DNA from: Gonapodya sp. JEL0774
Taxonomy: Eukaryota; Monoblepharomycota; Monoblepharidomycetes; Monoblepharidales; Gonapodyaceae
Length of the DNA stretch: 64,000 nt
Assembly (NCBI GenBank): GCA_027604505.1
Contig: JADIIX010000014.1
Span: 5,563 to 69,562 of the forward strand
Reading direction: 5' to 3'
Part shown: positions 11,880 to 21,809 of the stretch, in pieces
Layout of the letters: each line of letters begins with the position of its first letter
Position numbering within the stretch: position 1 is the stretch's first letter
Notes under the pieces: model-generated
Told to the model about the DNA's origin: nothing
Database searches by the model: none
The model's input: only the letters and a program-made list of their open reading frames with translations
Translations under genes and position numbers: made by a program

Positions 11880-14257
11880 ATGATCCGGAAAGATCCAAAG
11901 AAACCGGCAACGCGTGGAAATACGTCCTTGCTTGCTTCGTCATCCGCTTCTCCCCAACCCCCTGCCGCTTCAAATAATGGCTCCTCCTCTTCATCTGTGA
12001 GCGCCCTCATGCAAGCGGAGCCAAATGCGACGAACGTAGCTTCAGTCGCTGGGACTCAGATTAGCAGTGACGCAAGTCGGAGCAGGGTTCGTTTCTCATT
12101 GAGAACCCAGCCCCTCCAGATCGCACTTGAGCTGAGCGCTCTTCTGAAAAAACTGAAAGGGCCGCACATTGATAGACAGCTGCAAGAGCAGCTCAATCAG
12201 CTGCAACAAAGGATAGAAGGGGCTCTTGGAATGGTGGGATCAGAAAACATCAGTCAGGACGAGAAAAACGTCCTTGAGCTCGTTGCACTTTGCTCCGAAG
12301 CCAGGCTCATATCTGGAAGTACTAGCGGAAAAGCTTACCGCGTGGCTATGCCACTAAACATCTCCGCAAGTCCCCTTGGCAAGAAGGTTGCTGATTTTCG
12401 GATGCATCTCAAAGAAAGTGCCTTGTACACGTCTGAAGAAGTGAGACTTCTGGATACGCCGATTCGATCGACCTCTCTCTCAAAAATAGAGGAGTACTAT
12501 GAAAAGAAATATCAAAGAGAGGGAACAGTGAAGGCAGCATTCGCCTCATTGTTCACAAACGTCGAGAATGTGAAATCCGTGTATAAATTTATCTTTTGTG
12601 AGTTAATTTGATCTGTGTGGACGCTTTGAGTGTGTCATGCATTTTTGGGATTCACCGATTAGTGGACGGTCTTGCCGATGAGTTTCCTGAAGCCTACGCT
12701 CCTCCGGTCCACGCACCTCCGCGTCGGAGGCCGCTATTAGAGGCTCTTCGAAATACAATTACAACTCTGCTCCCTACAGTCGCTCGCTCACTGGAAACAA
12801 TGGTGTGCCTTTTTGATTGTCAGATCTTAGCTTGAACTTACAGTGTCTTCTTTGGTATCAAAGATCTTCGGTGCTGTTAGCGAGGATCGATTTGTTTATT
12901 GGGTGCGTGTGGACAAAATCCTTTTCCGCGGAGCAATTACCAAATGCTGGTGCTCATGCTCTTGGCATAGATCACTGAGTGGGTGTCAGATATGGCCCAG
13001 GGACTGGACAATTTACCTCCAAGAGTGGACAAGCGCTCAAAACTTATGAAGATCTCCGAGTTCTGGGCGGAGGAATCCCCACCAAAATTGGGCAAAGACG
13101 AGTTTTTTAGGTTCTCTCGCGTTCCGGGCCATCCAAAGACGTACAACCTGGCAATCCGAAACCTCTCCCAGGATGGCAACGGTGTCATTTTAACAGTAAA
13201 GGAAGGGCAAGGATTGGTTTACGGGAGAGTTGGAACACTTTCCGGACCGGAAGGCTACCGGACTGTTCCGCCAGGTGCCCCCCTTCTGCGTGTACTAGAG
13301 GAGACCCAGCGAACAAACAACGAGGTGGTCCAGTATAGGTTAGATGTGAGTTGCTGAAGGCCCGTTTGCATCCTTCCTAGCATTTATATTTATTTCTGTG
13401 GTGATGTGCACTTTAACAGCCATCGGCTTGGATCACGGTGGTGAGACATTTGTTTGTTTGTCTATTTTTGATGTCGGCCTTGCGAACTTCAACTCGATTG
13501 GTTAGAGAATTGATAACTTGATGCGAACACGACCCCCATCAAGCCAGGACGAGGCACTGCTGTATTACGCACGTCTCGAACGGCTTGCCTTGCTCCAGCC
13601 CAGCCTATCCCCTGTCGGTACGCTGGCTCGCTATGTGGACAAGGCTTACGGGAACCAGCAGATAACAGACGTTATCAGTGATTATAATTACGTGTGCGGG
13701 AGTGTTGATTGGGGGGCCTTGGCATTGGGTGAGCCCACATCGCACCAAGACCAAAAGCAGTTTTTTCAAATGTTTACATTTGATCTGCAATTGCTTGTAG
13801 ATTTGAAAGGAGCAGATTCCCGGATTGTGACTTTGTCAGGTGTGCAACCTGAAAGGCCCTTGCCTGATTTGCCAACACCGGACATGAACAAGGCCCTCTT
13901 GTGTTCGGTAGGTGAAAAAACTTATTAGCCAGAACATTTTATGTTCCAACTGTTAAATTTATACCCATTCTCAGAGAATTCTCCAGTACCGGCATGATAT
14001 TCCGAGTGATCTTTCCAAATTACTTCGCCTCTTTGTCGATTTCGAGGGACTTTGCAGATTCCCCGATGAATTTCGCGGCGCATCAAGATTGTTTCTTCGA
14101 CTGGAGCTGGTTGCACAACTCGAACTGATGGTCAGCCTGGCAAGTTCGCCACCAGCTCGCATTCTATTGGATACCCAACGTAGTGAGGTTTATCATTTTA
14201 AACTTTTGCATTCAAAGGCATTGATACTTCTCTTGATCAACAGCTCATCAACCTTAG
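11880..14257 (+). CDS. Conserved-looking hypothetical protein, 638 aa, eight exons
   Basis: Exons 11880-12597, 12663-12802, 12864-12902, 12971-13345, 13420-13440, 13506-13907, 13975-14182 and 14244-14257 join in phase to 639 codons including stop. The introns are 60-74 nt, all GT-AG (one acceptor is AAG). The N-terminus is Ser/Pro/Ala-rich. Residues around 100-115 (DRQLQEQLNQLQQRIEGALG) look like a short coiled coil. The remainder is an ordered-looking mixed alpha/beta protein with no motif I can name. Two exons are tiny (21 and 14 nt). The clean phase closure argues for a real gene; the last 5-codon exon is the least certain part. The function is unknown and neighbours give no clue. Confidence 0.7.
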
Positions 14258-14929
14258 CAGATTCAAATTTTCTTGATTGGCACCAACCGCCGATGCTGTA
14301 TATGACTTGCCACTGTAGTCTCTTTCCATTTTCTTCTCAATTACACTAGCAGCTCTCCAATTAATACGTGTCGTCCGGAGATCCGCATACTGTCGTACCG
14401 TTAGCATTTGCACTGTGTGCGCTTCATGCAATACAGTATGGTTCTAAGACGAACTTCCGTATTCTTTCGTGCATATATGCTGGTTAGTTTGTGTTTCAAC
14501 GACGATCATGCGATGATCGCATGATGAGGAAAGTGCCATTGCGAACCTGAAGTGAGCAAAGGCGATTGTATTCGTTCACAGTAAACGGGTGTTGTATGTC
14601 GGCAGAAAGATGCTTAACTTTCAATGAAATATCTACAGAGCCTTAGCAACGGCTTCTGGATTCTTCCATTTCTGTCATTAGCCCAGACACTCTAAAAATA
14701 AGATCTCAAGTACATATGGAAAAGCCACTGGATGTTCTCCAAGGATTCGCATGACAAGAGGACCATTCAATGCACCAAAACATACTGGAGAAACGTATGA
14801 TATGATGTATCGGAAAGGACCTCTTGTACCCATCTCCAAAGATCTGCTTTCACGGTACATCGACAGGCATCGGCATGGATTGCTCATTCCAGCATATCTG
14901 CGACGTATACGGTCCCACCTGCTTCTGGT
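14258..14929. other. Convergent intergenic region with palindromes
   Basis: Between the 3' ends of a plus-strand and a minus-strand gene. It contains the perfect palindrome GCATATATGC (14471-14480) and a perfect 10-bp inverted repeat with a 1-nt spacer at 14505-14525. No gene was seen. Confidence 0.5.
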
Positions 14930-16427
14930 TCAAGCTGTGGAACACCACATGCCGACACCCTCTTCCACAACCAACCCACTGAAATCGTCCAGATCATCTT
15001 AGAAACCCGTTGTTCGCCTATCACCGGCCCGGTCAATGCACCAGTCCTCGTCGTGCTCGTGGTCGTAGCTCGCATCATTTTCCAGAAAGCGGTGGTCGAC
15101 CAATATTTCTTGGGCGTCGGCCCCAGTGGTGCAGTCGTTCACCACACCCTCACCTCCACCAGAGCTGGACACATGTGGAAGTACGAACAGCGGTGACAGC
15201 ACTAGTTTTATCGTGCGTTCAACATCGTCCGTGTCAAAGTTGGGGAGTTGCTCCACGACGGCGCGAGTATGACCGCGCCTGAATGGCAGCGTGAGTCGTG
15301 CCGTAATTGGTTGTCGGACCCGACAGGTTGCAGTGTCAGCGCGAGTCGTGCGTTAACTGTTTGTCGGACCCGACAGGTTGCAGCACGAGGTTGACGAGTC
15401 GGTCGACTTAGGGGTGGAGGTAGATTATGTGTGCGATGACGCCAAATCGCACCCACCGCACTTCGTACATCACCACCACACCCGTCGGCAAGCAACTCAA
15501 GCGCTGTAGTGTCCGTGTCAAGTCCCTCATGCGTTGCGATCCGCTCCAGCGCCCTTCGCGGCAAATGTCCTCGCAACGAATTTGTAACTCAATCTCCGCA
15601 AAACTTTCCCGCCAGTACCGTCCGGATCTCACATCGACCGGCACGACACTTTTGTGCGTGAAGGCACCACTGAGCTTGGCTCCAGCTCCACGTCTACATT
15701 GCTCTTCGAGAAAGCCCCGCCCCGATTGGACGTGACAATGACAAACGGGTTTCTGGAGCGTGGGGAGCTAATGTATGATGTGAGAGCCGCACGAAACGCA
15801 GTTCGGACCGTAGGGTGTGAGTGGTTTGTGAGGTCATCAAGAAGGACAACGCGGGGGCGGCTGGATGATTGGTGTGGGTCCAGTGCAATTGCAGGTGCGA
15901 GACCGCCGCCACCATCGTCGTCCACAGGTCCAATCCCTCCATCCACGAACGCTAACGCTGGATACTTGTCCGCCTGTCTCAAGAGCTCCTGGTCACTGTC
16001 CTATTGAAATCGTCCGGCGACCACAACTGAGGCCTCCACACCGCGCCCACGTCTCTGTCATTTTCCTGAGCACGTGTTTCAAATGATGCATCATCTACCC
16101 CCGTGACCCATTCGACGAGCTCAATATCCAGGGAACGAAGGAGGACCCGGACGGTAGTTTATTTGCCCCCGCTGGAAGGACCGTGAAGAAGAAGGATGCG
16201 GGGCTTGGGTTCCACAGATGTGCCAATTTTGGGTAGGTGTGAGTCACACTGAAGGCGATGATGAGGTGGGACACGGGGTCGCTCACCTTGGCCCCCACCT
16301 TGGATGGCTCTCGGAAACCACTCCTTTCGGCTACCTTCTTCTTCCCTGTAGCCAGATGAACTTCACGTGATGGCTCGTATTTGTCGTACGAAAGGGCTCC
16401 CGGAATTTTCGCAGAAACCAATACCAA
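14930..16427 (-). CDS. RAD17: RAD17-like checkpoint clamp loader, P-loop interrupted by a stop codon
   Basis: RAD17 family proteins replace Rfc1 in a clamp loader that loads the 9-1-1 clamp at damaged DNA. Exons in phase are 16287-16427, 16099-16203, 15633-16000 and from 15553 downward. Motifs in order are YDKYEPSREVHLATGKKKVA (the DKYEP hallmark), ILLLHGPSSGGK (Walker A), VEWVTG, LLRQADKYPALAF, RVVLLDDLTN (Walker B region) with IVTSN after it, and the AAA+ lid ALERIATHEGLDTDTTALEL with GGDVRSAVGA. A TAA triplet (16159-16161) falls directly after the Walker A lysine, where GKT/S is expected; every other junction closes in frame. Either the gene is inactivated by one substitution or the base call is wrong. 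The 5' end (possibly up to 16656) and the acidic C-terminus (DDLDDFSGLVVEE near 14995) are approximate. Confidence 0.7.
15289..15387. repeat. Two-copy 50-bp tandem repeat
   Basis: Two adjacent units of about 50 bp. A 23-nt core is identical in both (15311-15333 and 15361-15383), and each core contains TGTCGG-AC-CCGACA, a 6-bp perfect stem with a 2-nt loop. The repeat lies in the 3' half of the RAD17-like locus, either coding or in an intron. Confidence 0.8.
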
Positions 16428-16656
16428 GGGTCAGCCCGGGGAAGGGAGGGGTATGGAGGCAGAGGGATGGGAGAGGTGCGATAGCGGTGCCCCTTGCAAT
16501 GGTGAATGGGAGAGGGGCCATGGGAGATGTTGCGGGGTAAAGAAGAGAGAGGAGACGTGTGGGTGAAAGTAACAGGGAGGGAGGGAGGCATAGCAGGGAG
16601 AGCGAGGTGGAGTCAGTGGGAGACACCGATCCACGGGATACAACAGCTTTGATCAT

Positions 16657-17861
16657 CTGAAAACGATATTTTCAAACAAAAATTCTCTCACTTTGTCCCT
16701 TCTTTCTCTCTCTGCACTCCCCCTCCTAACACTCTTCGCTCGCTTCTTCCCCGTTTGGCACTGCCCACCTGCCACCCCTCTTTCCACATCACCCGCACGT
16801 TTGGGACCAGACGTACTTTGTCGGGTAACAACAACGATCCAGCAAAAGATATATACTCGATGGAAAGTTATCGGTGGAAATGGTTGCGAGACGGACCTTG
16901 TTGGGTGTGGAGACGCAACCAATCGGATGTTTAGAGAGGTCTAAGTTTTCATGCTGCGCCGTCGATTATTTCGATCCAGTTCATACTCACCTTCAGAAAA
17001 TAAATTTCCATTGAAGCTGCAATGTCCCAATCATGTGCGACCCATTCGTCGGGTGGAGCTTCTGATCGCGGATGTGGCAGCGCCGCGTAAGCAGGCACAG
17101 GAGGAGCGGATGAGCCATTCACGACTCCAGGAATCACGTTGAAGGACTGCTTATCCCCCGTCCAGTGACAGACGGTATGAAGGAGAGCGGATGTTGCAGC
17201 GAAGCGAAGCTTACACGCCAGGAAGAGGGATGATTCCACTGGTTCCGCGCCCATCAGAATTTAGCAGCCGGTTCAAAACATGCCGGAAAACAGCTTCATG
17301 AGCACCGACGCGAGGCGAGAAGTCGCTGTTGCCGATTCCTTGGCTCGCACCGCTGCACTGACGGATGTGGCCACGATCATCAGCTCCACCAAAACCGCGA
17401 GCTGCCATTCAGCTAAAACCTCAGACATTCTGAGTAAGCTTTCTTTACCACGTGCTTATTTTGACAGTGCGATTGTGGCTTAGTACTGTAATTGGTGTTG
17501 GTTACTACGGTTGTGCCTCTTTCGTTCACAATTGTTCTTACCGCACTTATATCTCAAAGATACAGAACGCACGTGTGGAGAGATTCTTTATTATCACGTG
17601 CCCGGCACTGTGTGAGAGTGTCAACTGAGTGGGCCTGAACAGAGTGCACAGGGGATGTATCTCGGCGATCTCAGCGAATCGCATTATCTCTACCTCAGTA
17701 AATATTTTGAACTTCTATTCATAGCTTCCGGTAACAATACAATATGATCAGCCTCCGACTACGATGTTTTCCACGGAACAAAGGGAGCTGGAACTCATCT
17801 AGTCAAGAATACCGGAAATCAGCATGGAAGTCACGTGGGATAATCAATTGACACTCACTGC
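16657..17861. other. Spacer with weak minus-strand ORFs
   Basis: Minus-strand ORFs at 16949-17254 and 17211-17408 might be exons of a small gene, but neither has a recognisable motif and the frames compete. About 17460-17860 shows nothing. Confidence 0.3.
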
Positions 17862-18914
17862 TCAGAATGGTCTTCCTTGGAGCTCAATTGCCCGTGCAAC
17901 CGCTGCCTTTGTAGCTTCATCGAGATCTTCCTTGGGAAGTCCCAATGCGGCGTTGACCGTTCCCTTGCGATACTCAAACTCTCCTGATCCATCTGGATAG
18001 AAGGCGCGCGAGTAGAGAACTTTGACGAATCCCATGTAATCACCTTTCTTCATCGCTTCAGCTCCCGCGAGGAATCGGTCCTTGCTCGCCTCGGTCGTGA
18101 TAGTCCAATCGGAGCGCGCGGAGCCAGTGACACGGAGCAAAGAGTCCAGCATATCGTTTTGGTTGATGGTGAAGGAAGAAACGTACACTGCAGAGTTCTT
18201 GTAGCGCTCGAGTGTGGGCACGCTGGGGTTGGGGTCCGAGACTGGAAGACTCAGAAGAGCAGCGACATAACGACCAACCTGGGGCCACGTCGAAATTGTC
18301 ATCTTGACGTTGCCATCATCGAAGAGAGTGGCAGATTTCTGCTGGATGTTGAAACCGAAGGCATCAGGCATCGCAAGACTCCACTCATACCAGAAGCCCG
18401 TCACAGCGGAGATGTAGGAGATGTTCTTGGTGTCCAGCCATCTACGGAAGTCCACGATTCGTTGAAAGACGGGGATATCTTCCAAGAATCCCGGTTCCGT
18501 GCCATCGATCCCCCACTCGTTCGGGAGAACCCATTGTACTCCGGCCTCTATTGCCGCATCGACGAGCTTGGTTTGAGTGTCTGGAGGTGCCACAGCGCTC
18601 AAAGTAATGATCAAAATCTCTTGACCGCGCAGGGCTGCTACGAGAGAAGCGTGGTTGTTATAGTCCACCCGCGCGACGGCGACACCACCAGGGAGGGATG
18701 ACGGGCTGTCAGTGCGAGTGAGAGCGGTGATGGTATGTTTTCCAGTCTTGAGCAGCTCTGCAACGATGTATTGACCAACGTGTCCGGAAGCCTGGCAAGA
18801 TGAGCCCAGAGACAAAGTCAGCCGCTCCGCAACAAAACCTTTGCGAGTCCGAGACAGGATCTGAAACTGATGGCAATACAAACGCACTCCAACAATGGCA
18901 ACTTTGGTGAGCAT
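17862..18914 (-). CDS. NmrA-like / isoflavone reductase-like NAD(P)-binding protein
   Basis: Exons 18888-18914 and 17862-18791, separated by a 96-nt intron (donor GTGCGT, acceptor CCAG), give 318 aa. Splicing restores the Rossmann dinucleotide motif VAIVGASGHVGQYIV (GxxGxxG). The intron is a multiple of three and free of stops, so the raw ORF reads through it as 350 aa. Further family features are ITALTR and VDYNNHASLVAALRGQEI (the NAD(P)-specificity region and following helix) and VQWVLPNEWGIDG. The family includes atypical SDRs that either reduce small phenolics or sense redox state. Which applies here cannot be told. It is the first gene of a group of four redox or regulatory genes (17.8-26.9 kb). 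A trace of the usual lysine motif is not obvious, so activity is open. Confidence 0.85.
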   Translation of the reverse strand: MLTKVAIVGVRLYCHQFQILSRTRKGFVAERLTLSLGSSCQASGHVGQYIVAELLKTGKHTITALTRTDSPSSLPGGVAVARVDYNNHASLVAALRGQEILIITLSAVAPPDTQTKLVDAAIEAGVQWVLPNEWGIDGTEPGFLEDIPVFQRIVDFRRWLDTKNISYISAVTGFWYEWSLAMPDAFGFNIQQKSATLFDDGNVKMTISTWPQVGRYVAALLSLPVSDPNPSVPTLERYKNSAVYVSSFTINQNDMLDSLLRVTGSARSDWTITTEASKDRFLAGAEAMKKGDYMGFVKVLYSRAFYPDGSGEFEYRKGTVNAALGLPKEDLDEATKAAVARAIELQGRPF

Positions 18915-19445
18915 TTTGCTGTCGTTTATTTCTTTGAGCTAGATAATATGATTATCGAAACATCGCTTTATAAATCGCTCTATATTGTGCATGGTGCCGT
19001 TTAAAAGTCTTTTACCGACCTGTCTTGGCAGAATGCGCGAGATGATGAAACGCCGCCCAGGCGGAAAAACCTATTTGTAACACTGTAAGCACTGAAGGGA
19101 TTGCGTTGGGACGAGAAGAGTTAACCGACGCTGAGAACGGTGTTCTCATATGAGTAGTTGCCCTAGGAGATATGGTCAGTATCGGCAATCCAGTGCTAAA
19201 ATGATTTACGTGACTGGAGCTTTTGGATCTTCAGCGCGAGGGTGCCTTTCAATTATTTTCAGCTTGCGATTTTGCGTCACACCGGTTGAAGTTACTGAAC
19301 GAACCGGAAGTTTGGGAGAGACAAGGGTCAGACTTGAAGTGGAACGAAGAGTAGGCTGGGCATGTTTTGACTTCAAATTACTTTGAAATTATGACTACAT
19401 GGCTATAGTGTTTTGGCCAAGTTGGTCTTGAGTCTGTTCGCTCCT
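18915..19445. other. Intergenic
   Basis: About 530 bp upstream of the minus-strand NmrA-like gene, so it should hold its promoter. No gene was seen. Confidence 0.4.
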
Positions 19446-19556
19446 GCAACTTGGAGTCAAGGAATCACGCCCACATCCTCCGTCATCTCATTTTCGTAGA
19501 GAAATCGACGTACAAAAATGGATTTTGACTTTTCTTCCCAACGAGTGGGGAGAACG
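19446..19556 (+). pseudogene. Decayed fragment of the F-box/LRR gene
   Basis: This stretch reads RNHAHILRHLIFVEKSTYKN on the plus strand and aligns at nucleotide level with 30615-30715 of the F-box/LRR gene (RNHAHTLRQLMIVDESTYQK), with roughly four of five bases matching. After the shared GF the relic loses a base and runs into TGA. A run of 12 G follows at about 19556-19567. It is therefore a short, broken duplicate of one exon about 11 kb away. No other exon of that gene was recognised nearby. Confidence 0.75.
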
Positions 19557-19777
19557 GGGGGGGGGGCACGGAAGATATGTGGTATGGTGTCTTTCGATGG
19601 CTCTCTCTGTCTCCCACCCCTCTCATCGTTGCACATGCCATTGTATATCATGTGTAGAACAATTGTTGATCTCGTTCTCGTGACATGTCTTACTCTAACC
19701 AGAGCGGTACAAGTGTCAACCTTTCTACGAATTTCACCATTGTATTTGAACTACACTGTCGTCTACTTGCGTTCTGA

Positions 19778-21599
19778 TCATAAATTCACCATCTTCATCC
19801 CAATCTCATTATATCTGTCGCCCTTGATCTCGAACTCTTTCAGTATAGTCTCGATCTTGGTGAGGTCCTCCAAAGTGAGCACGACGTCGGCAGCCTGAAA
19901 GTTCTCAGCCAGGCGGTTTAGCTTGGTTGTCCCGGGAATGGGAAAGATATCTTGGACGCCAGATAAAGTAATGAGTATCCGTCTAATTCGCTGCAGCCTC
20001 GAAACTCACCTTTCCCTTTGCTTAACACCCAGGCGAGCGCAAGTTGAGCCGGGGTGCATCCCTTCTCTTTCGCAAGCTCTGCCACGAGGTCAACCAGTTG
20101 GAGGTTGTGGGCGAAGTTTGCGGGATTGTTGAATCTGGGTACTGTTCGCCTGAAATCGTCTGAGGTGCTCATTGTGGTGAAACTGACTGATCGCATAATT
20201 TATCAGCATTCTTCTGTACCCACTCGGAGGGAGATCTTCCAGGCGGCGAAACTCGCCAGACAGGAAGCCGTGACCAATCGGCGAGAAGCTAGAAATCAGT
20301 CAGCAACCAAAGTTATGAATAGAAAAGAGGGACTGGAAAAGGGTGTCGCCATAACTGGCACAAAGGCGATCCCTAACTCTCTGCACGTCGCTAAAACACC
20401 ATTCTCCTCCGGGTCGGTCCAGAACCTGAAATGTAGGAAGCGTCGAGAAACAAGGAAGTAGCAGAATACCAAGTAACGTACATGGAATATTCTGATTGGA
20501 CGGCTGTGATTGGATGCACGTTATGCGCTCTAAGGAAGACAATCAATGCTGACACTCACTACTAACAGGTAGCGGCTCACTTCAGTAGTCTCACCTCCTG
20601 ATTGTGGTTGCCGACGCCTCGGAGAGCCCAACGTACTTGATCTTACCCTCCTCCACGAGCTCCTTCATCGCACGCATGGATTCTTCGATCGGCGTCTGCA
20701 CATAAAAGAGTGTTATTCTGGGGAACGACAGTTATCAATGTCAGGAGATTACCTTTGGATCAACGCGGTGAAGGTAGAACCTGTTGTGTGGGTCAGATAT
20801 CTGAAGACAGGAAGCACAAACGGTGCAATTTTCTCGTACAGGTCGATGCAGCTTGTTTGAAGGCGTTCAAGACTTCCATTGCACTGAAGGAAGAGACAGT
20901 GAGCTCAGCTCTGATAGTCTGTTTTCTTTAGCAATAGTGCTCACCGCGCGCTTGATGTTCTCGTACGATCCGTCAACACCCAAGGGTCTCAAAGTGACTG
21001 GTTCAATTTTGAACCCGCACTTCGTCTAGAATATCGCAACAAAACAACATGAACATGGAAGCAATACGGATTGCGAGGTTCACTTACGGCAACGAAAAAT
21101 TTCTCCCTGCCGTATTTCTTCATCGCCTTTCCCACGATACTCTCGTTCGTGTGGGGACCATAAATCTCAGCTGAAAGAATGTAATATTAGACATTTGTGT
21201 GATTTGTGCGGATTTGGTGAATAAACCCACCAGCTGCCGAAAAGGTTCGATTTAGGAAAATGAGGACTTTGGTCAGAAATTGTGGTAATACTGGGCTCCG
21301 TATTACTCACTGTCAAAGAAATTACATCCTAGGTCCAAGGCCTCACCAATGAGCCTTACAGCGTCGTCCTCAGGTATTCCGATCCCTGTGGCAAACGTTT
21401 GGATTAAATTTCCACACTACCATGAAATGGAGAACTCATCCTACCTATTCCAAAGCTCATGCCCATGCAACCAAGTCCTTTCAGCCACGTGGCGAGAAGG
21501 ACCGTTAAGGAGAGAAACATCAACATGTGAACGCGAGACATTACCAATACGGGTAACCTGAACCCCAGTACGAGCAAACTCCGATTTAGGAAGCGGCAT
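19778..21599 (-). CDS. Aldo/keto reductase (first of a divergent pair)
   Basis: NADPH-dependent AKR with a TIM-barrel fold. Exons (minus): 21545-21599, 21445-21477, 21311-21385, 21231-21233 (3 nt), 21088-21170, 20945-21025, 20840-20883, 20753-20780, 20595-20695, 20482-20529, 20356-20425, 20224-20288, 20010-20159 and 19778-19950. Motifs are [27 protein letters not shown] (catalytic Asp and Tyr), [10 protein letters not shown] (catalytic Lys), FYLHRVDP (catalytic His), [30 protein letters not shown], and [16 protein letters not shown] for the cofactor phosphate site. The 3-nt exon is needed to give the invariant DTA. Between FVP (20356) and FSP (20288) canonical GT-AG splicing leaves one surplus base, so there is either a real frameshift or a base error; with it removed the protein is 335 aa. 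It shares its promoter with the AKR at 21810. Confidence 0.85.
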
Positions 21600-21809
21600 T
21601 GCAACTGATGTGATGATATTTAGTGGGAAAAGGTGAGCTTTAAACGCGGGGATTCCCATTCGGGGGTCGGTGAAAACATTTCGCCGAAACGCCGAAGGCC
21701 GTCGGCGCCTGCATGCTTTGGATACACGGAGTACTTTAACCCCCCTCATCTCAACTCTCATCACACTGAGTCTCTTAGAACTTGCAACTCGGACAAAGCG
21801 TTCCCTCAA
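21600..21809. promoter_or_regulatory. Bidirectional promoter between two AKR genes
   Basis: A 210-bp gap between divergent ATGs. It contains CCG-T-CGG at 21699-21705 (perfect palindrome GCCGTCGGC, 21698-21706) and further CCG triplets at 21684 and 21692. CGG/CCG pairs are the usual half-sites of Zn(II)2Cys6 regulators, one of which is encoded about 2.7 kb away. Binding is inference only. Confidence 0.5.

Noticed and set aside
15540-16000. Several frameshifts in the RAD17-like gene, suggesting a heavily decayed pseudogene
   Set aside because: Introns at 16001-16098 and 15554-15632 (the latter with an AAG acceptor) close every frame. Only the TAA at 16159 remains unexplained.
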